In this document: one piece after another, positions 51,512 to 58,579 of the stretch
Layout: every line of letters starts with the position of its first letter
Position numbering within the stretch: the first letter of the stretch is position 1
Assembly (NCBI GenBank): GCA_937910685.1
Contig: CALEMP010000205.1
Location: forward strand, 22,563 to 86,562
Reading direction: 5' to 3'
Source: an uncultured bacterium
GTDB taxonomy: Bacteria > Planctomycetota > UBA1135 > GCA-002686595
Length of the DNA stretch: 64,000 bases
The notes under the pieces: generated by a model
What the model saw: only the letters and a program-made list of their open reading frames with translations
Databases searched by the model: none
Told to the model about the DNA's origin: nothing
Program-made: the position numbers and the translations under genes

Positions 51512-52813
51512 ATGAGGAAAACCATGATTCAAATCCACGCCTATCTGCTGGTTACTGCACTCTGCTGTCCGATCCTGGGTGCAACTCAAGAAGAAGTGGC
51601 CCACGAGCCTACCGCTGAGGTCAAGAGTTCCCCCGCCCCCTTCATCCGCCTCGTGGAGGATGGATCCTGGGTGCGGCTACAAGTGGCAGCGCGCTCGTTC
51701 TCTCAGCACGACTCCGACGGGAAACGCACCGGTCCGCGCATCGATCTGTGCGCTGCGATGCACGTGGGCGAGACAGGGTTTTATTCAGGGATGCAAGAAC
51801 AACTCGACGCCTGTGATGTGGTGCTCTTCGAAGGGGTCGGGGGGCATGTGATTGCGGTAGATGAAGATGGAACTGCGGGCGAAGCCGACCGTGCGGCCAT
51901 CCGCGTCACCCGGCGGCGCATGCGCCAAACCGCCATCGCCCTGGCGCGCTTCCGCAAGAACCACGAACACTACCCAGAGGACATTACCAAGCTTGACAAG
52001 GCGGCTCTCCCCAAGCGCATCAGGCAACTCGCCCTCATGGATAGCTGGAACCATGCACTCCTGTATGAGCTCCATCCCCCGGCCGAAGAAGGTGGCGAAG
52101 CGACCTTTAGCCTCCTGTCCCTGGGCAAGGACGGGGAACCCGGCGGCGAGGATGCGGATCGAGACCTCAGCTTCAAAGATCAAGCCCCCATTCAAGAGCA
52201 GGAAATTGAAAACAATCGGGGCATCCAGCAGGACATGGCTGCGGCTCTCGGACTTGTGTTCCAGCTCGATGTGATGAATCACCTAGGCCCCCAATGGCGC
52301 AATTCGGACGCCACGGCGGCCGAATTAGTCGGCTGGCTCGAGGGCGGGGAGGCGGACCAAACCGCGCTGATGAGCGCCCTGGATGGGAGTTCCCTCGTGG
52401 CGGATCTGATCGGCAACATGCTGCGCCTGCTTTCCTACTCGGAAGCCGCCCAGTCCATGCTGCGCATGGTGACCATTGAAGTTCTGGCCCGGGCCGAGCA
52501 GGTCATGCAATCCAAAGCAACGGGCCTTGGGGATCTGATGGAAATCCTGCTCGATCGGCGCAATGAAATCGTGCTGAAAGACTTGCACGGGATTCTCTCC
52601 CAAGAGACCCCTCCCGCCCGCATCGGGATCATCTATGGGGCGGCCCATCAAGCCGCCTTCCAAGAATCCCTGCTCAAGCGTGATTTCCGGGCTGTCGAAA
52701 CCATTTGGCGCACGGCCGCCCAGGTGAACCTGGATGAACTCGGGCTGCCCCGGACCCAGGTGGACTGGACTCGCCGGGCCCTCGCCCGCAGCCTCGATCA
52801 AATGCTCAAGTAG
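51512..52813 (+). CDS. TraB/GumN-like protein with nested GspG-like (T2SSG) domain
   Basis: About 433 residues from the ATG at 51512 (another ATG at 51524); a TTG at 51476 is less likely. Signal peptide IQIHAYLLVTALCCPILGA. The TraB-type first half is LCAAMHVGETGFYSGM and ACDVVLFEGVGGH (about 79-112). A segment of about 90 residues follows with the shape of the GspG pseudopilin C-domain: RRMRQTAIALARFRKNHEHY, then FSLLSLGKDGEPGGEDADRD. The TraB half then resumes and closes with ARIGIIYGAAHQAAFQESLL. Insertion of a pseudopilin-like domain inside a TraB fold is unusual; function unknown. Its stop overlaps the convergent kinase-like gene by eight bases. Confidence 0.8.
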   Translation: MRKTMIQIHAYLLVTALCCPILGATQEEVAHEPTAEVKSSPAPFIRLVEDGSWVRLQVAARSFSQHDSDGKRTGPRIDLCAAMHVGETGFYSGMQEQLDACDVVLFEGVGGHVIAVDEDGTAGEADRAAIRVTRRRMRQTAIALARFRKNHEHYPEDITKLDKAALPKRIRQLALMDSWNHALLYELHPPAEEGGEATFSLLSLGKDGEPGGEDADRDLSFKDQAPIQEQEIENNRGIQQDMAAALGLVFQLDVMNHLGPQWRNSDATAAELVGWLEGGEADQTALMSALDGSSLVADLIGNMLRLLSYSEAAQSMLRMVTIEVLARAEQVMQSKATGLGDLMEILLDRRNEIVLKDLHGILSQETPPARIGIIYGAAHQAAFQESLLKRDFRAVETIWRTAAQVNLDELGLPRTQVDWTRRALARSLDQMLK

Positions 52814-53720
52814 CCGGGGACCAGAACTTTAAGGCTCCGGGCAGCAGGTGGATGTCCAAGCTTTCCACGGGAGCCCGCGAGTCCCCGTCCGCTTGCCATT
52901 CCAGCGGACGGCTTTCTGCTTCCAAAAGCATGCGCTTGCCCTGCCCGGGGAGGACCAAGCTGCTTGGTGGAGTGAGGCAGCGCTGGGCACAGAGCAGGGT
53001 ACGGAAGCTGGGCACAAACCCTGACCGTTGGCGCAGGGCATAGTCCAATAAACCATCGTTTGCATCCGCCTCCGGGGAAAGGGTCATGCCCTTGCCATAG
53101 GTGCGCGTATTGGAGACCGCCCCGTGGCGGAACCCGCTCCCGATCAAGCGACCATCGCAGGTGGCTCGAAAGGTGCTCCTGTAGGACCCAAGCAATCCGC
53201 TCAGGCCGACTCCTACATACAGGGAATCCGCATGCATCCGATACCATCCCTGCAACCCCCAGCAGTGTCGCGCCCAATCGATCCTGCGAACAATGCGCGC
53301 GTCCATTCCAAGACCCACCATCGCCAAGACGAGTTCACCATTCACCAGCAGGGCATCGAGTTCGCGGGTCACGCCCCCAGCCAAACCATCCACCGCGGCC
53401 TGCATCCCAAGGGGAATGCCAAGCTCCCGGGCAATCACATTTCCATTACCCTGGGGAATGACCGTTAGAGGAGTGCTGTGACCACGCTCCAGAAGTCCCG
53501 CCGCGGCTTCCCGCACGGTCCCGTCGCCCCCGGCCACCACAATCAGGTCCACCCGTGCGCCCCACTCAGCGGCCAAGTCCAGAGCATGACCCGCGCGCTC
53601 CGTGGGCACGCGTGTCAATTCCCAGTCGGCCTTGGTGAGAACCACGGACACCGCTTCTGCAGCCCGCGCCCCTTGCCTCGTGCCCGAGGTCGGATTGTAG
53701 AGAACGACTGCGCTTTTCAT
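52806..53720 (-). CDS. Diacylglycerol kinase-family lipid kinase
   Basis: 304 residues of the DAGK-cat/YegS type. VVLYNPTSGTRQG at the start is the NPxSG motif and VVAGGDGTVREAAAGLL (GGDGT at 64-68) the nucleotide-binding loop. IPQGNGNVIARELGIP is a variant of the usual PLGTGNDFAR, with QGN in place of GTG. The C-terminal beta-sandwich contains GMTLSPEADANDGLLDYAL, the family's P-x-A-x-x-DG-L-D/E strand. These enzymes phosphorylate diacylglycerol, sphingosine-like bases or related lipids. The real substrate is open. Tail-to-tail overlap with 51512-52813. Confidence 0.9.
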   Translation of the reverse strand: MKSAVVLYNPTSGTRQGARAAEAVSVVLTKADWELTRVPTERAGHALDLAAEWGARVDLIVVAGGDGTVREAAAGLLERGHSTPLTVIPQGNGNVIARELGIPLGMQAAVDGLAGGVTRELDALLVNGELVLAMVGLGMDARIVRRIDWARHCWGLQGWYRMHADSLYVGVGLSGLLGSYRSTFRATCDGRLIGSGFRHGAVSNTRTYGKGMTLSPEADANDGLLDYALRQRSGFVPSFRTLLCAQRCLTPPSSLVLPGQGKRMLLEAESRPLEWQADGDSRAPVESLDIHLLPGALKFWSPAT

Positions 53721-53762
53721 GGAATTAAGCGGGATGGAAGCACAGACAAGAGGGGCTTCGCC

Positions 53763-55436
53763 CTACATCTCCTTCATCACAAATTCCTTCCAACGCTCTT
53801 CGAATTCGTTCTCGTCAACCAATCCCCAGGAAGCCTCCATGGCCGCTTCCCAGATGTCGAGTTTGTCCCGCAGCCCAAGGTAATCCCAGGGACTCTTCAA
53901 TCGCTTGCGCAAGCTGTCCCCAGCCTTGCCTTCGACTTCATCCGCATCCAAATCGTCAAGACTGTTTTGCGCATCCTCGCGGATTTCCCCGTAGGCCCCA
54001 CGGAAACCATCGTTCAAGGTCTTGATGTAGTTGGGAATGATCTGAGCGTACTCCTTCTTCCAGTAGCTGCTCTTGACCCGACCCCGGGCACCTTCCCGCA
54101 GAAAATAGATGATCGAAAAGGACTGGGCATAGCAAGAGACATTGCTGGGGCCCTGGCCTTGCCATTCCGGGTGGTTGAAGCGAATGTGCTTAGATAGGGG
54201 CTTGACCGTACCATCCCGCAGCATGCGTTTGATTTCCGGGGTGCGTGCCAAACCCAAATCCATGTCATCGTTGGGCACTAGCTTGCGGCCGCGCATTTTC
54301 CAAGCGCCATAGTAATCCCCGTGACCTTCGTCAAACCAACGATGAGCAGCGCTGCGCTCGAACAAGAAGTGGCAGTACTGGTGGAAGCACTCGTGGGTCA
54401 TGACCGACATGGTCATCTTGGCCGAACCTTGAGGGAAGTAGAGCACCAACTCTTCCGAACGGGGGTTGAAGTACCCCGCCACGCCACCACCTGTTTGGCC
54501 ATAGGTGTTGAAGTCCTCCTGAGTGGCGCAAATGCGCACAATGGAAACCTCTTTGATTGGGGATGCCGGCGGGAAGTCCTCCTCATACAACTTGCGGGAT
54601 GCCTCAAGGCGCGCGATCACCGCCTTGAGGTCCTTGCGGTCTTCAGAGTTCGTCTTGATCAAATACTGCTTCGAGGGTGTCTCTAACAGATCCCAGCCAG
54701 GTGTCTGAGCCACTTCCCGTTGGTGGTAAGCCAGCAGATCCGGGTAGGCACTGCCCGAATCCACCGGGCCCCCATCACTCATGCGCTCTTCGATCTCCAC
54801 GAGGCGGAATGTCCCCATGGATTTCTTCACCGCGGAGGACCAAGCCTTTACGACCTTTTTCTCTGCTGAAGGATAGTCCCAGGCAAAGATCACCTTGAAG
54901 TCAGCCAATTCAATCGTGGTCACGTCCCAGGTGACCGGGATCTCGTCGCCGCGGGTGTCGAGCATGACAGTCAACACCTCGCGTGTGCCCTCCAGGCCCT
55001 TACCCATTTTAATCGTCGAGGTCTCCACTTCGGCCTCTTCAAGACTGTCTGCAACCAAGGACCCGGACAGGTCATCCACCAAGTCCTTGACGGTTTTCTC
55101 CTTCGCCTTCTTCTTCTTGGCCCCGGTTCCCGTGGAGGCTGCCTCAGGCATGATGCGCACGACCTTCAAACTCGGCTTGTAGGTCGCCCGGTTGTTTCCG
55201 TCGTACTTGACCATCAAGGCCTTCATCGCCTCGAACTGTCCAATCACATCTCGCGAGGCCACCCGATCGTTGACCGGCACGTCGGACCAGTCGCGCAGGG
55301 GCTTGAACTTGAACCCATAGGCTGGGAACTCGCGATAGCTACGACCCGCCTCTTGGGCAAAGGCCGAGTCTCCGAAAAGGAACAAACTGAGGAAACCGAG
55401 GACCAGGAAGGACTTGCGAAGGGAGGCTGGTTGCAT
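53763..55436 (-). CDS. Secreted protein with zinc-protease-like HExxH motif (DUF1570-like)
   Basis: 557 residues. Signal peptide KSFLVLGFLSLFLFGDSAFA. Residues about 30-215 form a domain that carries a Lys-rich loop (GAKKKKAKEKTVKDL). The second half has MTHECFHQYCHF (H348-E349-x-x-H352) and WFDEGHGDYYGAW (Glu370), a gluzincin-like arrangement with the third ligand Glu 18 residues after the second His. I associate this layout with the DUF1570 family common in Planctomycetota. Peptidase activity is possible but not proved by the motif. No obvious operon partners. Confidence 0.8.
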   Translation of the reverse strand: MQPASLRKSFLVLGFLSLFLFGDSAFAQEAGRSYREFPAYGFKFKPLRDWSDVPVNDRVASRDVIGQFEAMKALMVKYDGNNRATYKPSLKVVRIMPEAASTGTGAKKKKAKEKTVKDLVDDLSGSLVADSLEEAEVETSTIKMGKGLEGTREVLTVMLDTRGDEIPVTWDVTTIELADFKVIFAWDYPSAEKKVVKAWSSAVKKSMGTFRLVEIEERMSDGGPVDSGSAYPDLLAYHQREVAQTPGWDLLETPSKQYLIKTNSEDRKDLKAVIARLEASRKLYEEDFPPASPIKEVSIVRICATQEDFNTYGQTGGGVAGYFNPRSEELVLYFPQGSAKMTMSVMTHECFHQYCHFLFERSAAHRWFDEGHGDYYGAWKMRGRKLVPNDDMDLGLARTPEIKRMLRDGTVKPLSKHIRFNHPEWQGQGPSNVSCYAQSFSIIYFLREGARGRVKSSYWKKEYAQIIPNYIKTLNDGFRGAYGEIREDAQNSLDDLDADEVEGKAGDSLRKRLKSPWDYLGLRDKLDIWEAAMEASWGLVDENEFEERWKEFVMKEM

Positions 55437-55442
55437 GACCTC

Positions 55443-55470
55443 AGTATAGACCTGATCCCGGGGAGTTCAC
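55443..55470 (-). promoter_or_regulatory. Possible promoter giving a leaderless transcript
   Basis: Read on the minus strand, TATACT (55443-55448) lies 16 bases after GTGAAC (55465-55470) and only six bases before the ATG at 55436. Initiation would fall at or next to the start codon. The -10 is good, the -35 weak. Confidence 0.35.
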
Positions 55471-55526
55471 GGACGACTTCACGCGGCCCTTACGCTGGGG
55501 CCTCCGAGCCCCCCCCAATCAGCGCC

Positions 55527-55901
55527 TCAAGCCCGTATCAGGGTTTGCCCGAGCAGGATCATCGCCACTCCGCATCCCATGGTGAGCCCCCCATAGGCCA
55601 CCGCAGCCCCCATCTGTTCGCCCCTGGCCAATTCGACCAGCTCTAGCGCCAGGGTTGAAAAGGTCGTGAAAGCCCCCAGGAAACCAATCACCACCAAGGG
55701 GCGCGCGGGCACCGGGGTGGGAACCTGCCGCAACAACCAAGCCGCCATGACCCCGAGGCAAAAACTCCCCAGCATGTTGACCGTGAAGGTCGCTGCCAGA
55801 CGGGGAAGCTCCAAGCGATCACCGGCAACAATCACAAGGGCGCGGGCCACCGCACCGGCGGCTCCGCCCACTCCGATCCAAAGAAAATCCTGAGGCTGCA
55901 T
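55527..55901 (-). CDS. crcB: Fluoride channel CrcB/Fluc
   Basis: 124 residues with four hydrophobic helices. Family marks: GVGGAAGAVARALV at 10-23, FTVNMLGSFCLGVMAAW with pore Asn42, and GFLGAFTTFSTLALE at 73-87, holding the Phe/Thr/Ser residues that line the fluoride pathway and central sodium site. Dimeric channels of this type export fluoride that enters as HF. No fluoride riboswitch could be recognised in the 66 bases upstream. Single-gene form, so it is expected to homodimerise. Confidence 0.95.
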   Translation of the reverse strand: MQPQDFLWIGVGGAAGAVARALVIVAGDRLELPRLAATFTVNMLGSFCLGVMAAWLLRQVPTPVPARPLVVIGFLGAFTTFSTLALELVELARGEQMGAAVAYGGLTMGCGVAMILLGQTLIRA

Positions 55902-55967
55902 GGGAGCAATGCTAGGGAATTGAGGGTCCGGAACCCAGTTCTTGAGGCTTGATCGGTTCCCTACCCT

Positions 55968-57017
55968 CTAGAGCGGTCTGGCCGCCGTGGACTTGGCGTA
56001 GAGCATCAAGTTCTCGCCCACCACCAGATTGAGCTCCTGCACCGCTCCGGGGGTCACACGCACGCGCACCTTAGGGGCACCGGGGCCTGCGCAGGAAACC
56101 TCGGCCAGAAGCAAGCCACCATGCTGCTCCACCCGTGTGACCTGCACGGGCAGGGCAGTACGCGCGGACAAACCCGCGAGGGGCGCCTGGGCCAACAGCA
56201 AGTCCTCGGAGCCCAAGGTGAACAGAACACGGGTGCCCACGATCAAATCTGGGCTGGCCACATAGAAATGGGCGCCGCCCTGTACCTCCACCGCCGCACC
56301 ACCTGGGGTTTGCTCTTGGACGATGCCGGTCAACAGGTTGGGGTGACCTGCGGCTTCGGCTGCCAGAATTTGGGCCGGTTCGCCTCTGCTCGTGGCGCGC
56401 CCCTTATCGAGAACGATGACCTCATCGCAAAGGGCTTCGATTTCCAAGGCATCATGGGAGACCAAAATCAGGGGCAAGTCGAATTGCAAGCGCACGGCCA
56501 TCAGGAACGGCAAGAGCTTGCGGCGCAGGGCCGTGTCGAGACTGGAAAGGGGTTCGTCCAGTAGAAGGACTTCTGGCCCAGAAGCCAGAGCCCGACCGAG
56601 GGCCACCCGTTGTCGCTGACCACCGGATAGGGCGTGCGGTTTGCGACCCAAGAAAGAAGAGAGTTCAAGGACTTCGGCGATGCGCTCGATTTCGCGTGCC
56701 TGATCTGTATTGCCTGCTCCGAACGCGAGGTTTTCCCGCACCGTTAGGTGTGGAAAAAGGCACAGGTCCTGGGGGACGAATCCCATGCGCCTTTGCTCAG
56801 GGGGAATGAAGGTGCTTGCGTCCTCAAGGGTGCGGTCCCCCAGTCGAATGCGCTGGCCGGTCCCCCTACGCCAACCAGCCAGTAATTCGAGCAGGGTGCT
56901 CTTGCCAGAACCGGATGCGCCAAAAATCCCCAGAGCCCGACCCTTAGGGGCCAGATCCAGGTGCAACTCAAAACTGCCGAGCCGCAAGCGCAACTCTGCA
57001 TGGAGCCATGAACTCAT
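55968..57017 (-). CDS. modC: Molybdate ABC transporter ATP-binding protein
   Basis: 349 residues from the ATG at 57017, which overlaps the fused modA-modB stop as ATGA; a start 28 codons upstream would lie inside that gene. Walker A GASGSGKSTLLELLAG, Q-loop FVPQDLCLFPHLTVREN, signature ALSGGQRQRVALGRALA and Walker B VLLLDEPLSSLD. The last ~60 residues (TALPVQVTRVEQHGGLLLAE, VRVRVTPGAVQELNLVVGE) are a TOBE/Mop oxyanion-binding domain. Substrate molybdate or tungstate is inferred from the partner. Confidence 0.92.
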   Translation of the reverse strand: MSSWLHAELRLRLGSFELHLDLAPKGRALGIFGASGSGKSTLLELLAGWRRGTGQRIRLGDRTLEDASTFIPPEQRRMGFVPQDLCLFPHLTVRENLAFGAGNTDQAREIERIAEVLELSSFLGRKPHALSGGQRQRVALGRALASGPEVLLLDEPLSSLDTALRRKLLPFLMAVRLQFDLPLILVSHDALEIEALCDEVIVLDKGRATSRGEPAQILAAEAAGHPNLLTGIVQEQTPGGAAVEVQGGAHFYVASPDLIVGTRVLFTLGSEDLLLAQAPLAGLSARTALPVQVTRVEQHGGLLLAEVSCAGPGAPKVRVRVTPGAVQELNLVVGENLMLYAKSTAARPL

Positions 57018-58498
57018 GGGGTGCCTCCGGACGGAGGACTCGGCTTCGCAGAACCAAGTCGGTCCGCGGCAAAGACAATCACAAAGGCCAGCAATCCGCA
57101 AACTCCCACCAATTGCAACGCACCGCGATCATCGTGCAACTGATAAGCCTCAAAGACCGCCATGGAGAGCGTGCGCGTCTCCCCCAGCAGGCTGCCCGCC
57201 ACCAGGACCGTCGCACCAAACTCGCCCAGGGCGCGTCCCATACCCAGCAGGACGCCCGCCCCGATTCCCCGGGCGGCAAGGGGCAAGGTCACCGAGCAAA
57301 AAGCCCGCAGGGGTCCCAAGCCCAAGCTGCGCGCCATGCTCTCCAAGCGCGGATCGACCCCTTCAAGGGCAGCGCGCATGGGACGCACAAAGAGCGGGAA
57401 CGAGACTACACCGCCCGCTAAAACCGCTCCTGGAAAAGTCAGCAACAGATCGAAACTTCCCAGGGGACCGCCCTTCCCCAGGGCCAAGAGCAGCAACCAA
57501 CCCACCGCGGTGGGCGGCAAGATCAAGGGCAAGTGCACGAGGGCCTCCAGCACGCTGCGCCCCCAAAAACGTCGCCGCGCCAAGAGCCAAGCCATGGCCA
57601 GGGCGGGGAAAAAGTCCAACAACACAACCGCGAGAGCAACCTTGATGCTGACCCATAAAACCGGACCCAGAACACTGGGATGGGTTCCAGGCGCGGCACC
57701 CCCAGTATCGGGCTCTCCAGACAGGGGACGTTGCAGCGGTTCGAGACCAGCGGATCGAATCGAGTGCGCCCCTGCGGGAAGCAACAGCAACTCGCGCAGC
57801 CTTGTCCCGGCCCCATCAACGGTGTTGCGTTTGGGCAAACCAAGTGCGGCTTCCACCGCCGGGGCTTGATCAAGAGGAACCGAGTAGAGGATCTCGACCG
57901 AGTCGGAACGGCGCGCATCTGCCAGGTAAACAATGCCCATGGGCGCTGCCCCGGCTTCTACCGCCGCCAAGGCAGCCCGGGCATCGGGCACCCCGGTGAT
58001 GCGTCCCTCCACGGCTTGCCAGCGTCCGATGCTCTCAAGCCAACGCTTCGCATACCGGCCAAGGGGCACCGCCTCGCTGGAGGGCAAGGGCAAACGCGCC
58101 TCTCCCGCCCCGATCCATTCCACGCGGAATGAATCCCCTGGGGCCGCGCCCTTGGGAGCAACCACGCACAAGCCGCCCTGGGCAAAGACCGTGGCGCTGC
58201 CATCGGTCAATAGATCCCGCGAGCGAAGCTCCAGCATCCAGCGGATGTCCGCTGAAAGGATCAAGTCCGCCCTGGCACCGGCGATCACCTGGCGCGCCAA
58301 GTCTCCACTGGCGGCGGTGGATATAACAAGGGGCTCGCCCCCTTCAGCCTGCCACTGGGCATCGAGGCCCTGGGCCACTTCGCGCAAACTCGAAGCCACC
58401 AACACCCGTGGCCCCTGGGCCACGCCAGGACTGGCGAATGCCCCCGGAGCGCAGAGGGTGGCCCCCAAGAGGGCCAAGAATTGGAGGAATGAAAACAC
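57014..58498 (-). CDS. modAB: Molybdate-binding protein ModA fused to permease ModB
   Basis: 494 residues joining two normally separate subunits. Signal peptide FSFLQFLALLGATLCAPGAFA. Residues about 30-240 are ModA: VLVASSLREVAQGLDAQW, STAASGDLARQVIAGARADL and GRITGVPDARAALAAVEAGAA. A linker of about 30 residues leads to the ModB permease (about 275-485): WVSIKVALAVVLLDFFPALA, HLPLILPPTAVGWLLLL and the EAA loop ARSLGLGPLRAFCSVTLPLA with ALGEFGATVLVAG. The fusion tethers the binding protein to the channel on the outer face of the inner membrane. ModC follows with ATGA overlap. Confidence 0.93.
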   Translation of the reverse strand: MFSFLQFLALLGATLCAPGAFASPGVAQGPRVLVASSLREVAQGLDAQWQAEGGEPLVISTAASGDLARQVIAGARADLILSADIRWMLELRSRDLLTDGSATVFAQGGLCVVAPKGAAPGDSFRVEWIGAGEARLPLPSSEAVPLGRYAKRWLESIGRWQAVEGRITGVPDARAALAAVEAGAAPMGIVYLADARRSDSVEILYSVPLDQAPAVEAALGLPKRNTVDGAGTRLRELLLLPAGAHSIRSAGLEPLQRPLSGEPDTGGAAPGTHPSVLGPVLWVSIKVALAVVLLDFFPALAMAWLLARRRFWGRSVLEALVHLPLILPPTAVGWLLLLALGKGGPLGSFDLLLTFPGAVLAGGVVSFPLFVRPMRAALEGVDPRLESMARSLGLGPLRAFCSVTLPLAARGIGAGVLLGMGRALGEFGATVLVAGSLLGETRTLSMAVFEAYQLHDDRGALQLVGVCGLLAFVIVFAADRLGSAKPSPPSGGTP

Positions 58499-58551
58499 CG
58501 GGGAGCAGTCTAGCGTCTCCCCCGTGCGCCGCGCGCAGGCTCTCTGCTTCG

Positions 58552-58572
58552 TCCGTCGGCATCACCGACGGA
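58552..58572 (-). terminator. Hairpin after the large secreted-protein gene
   Basis: Arms tccgtcgg (58552-58559) and ccgacgga (58565-58572) form a perfect 8-bp stem with a five-base loop, eight bases beyond the stop at 58580 in the direction of transcription. No T-run follows. Confidence 0.45.
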
Positions 58573-58579
58573 ATAAGGA

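Noticed and set aside
55902..55967. Fluoride riboswitch upstream of crcB
   Set aside because: Only 66 bases are available and the conserved pseudoknot-forming segments are not recognisable.
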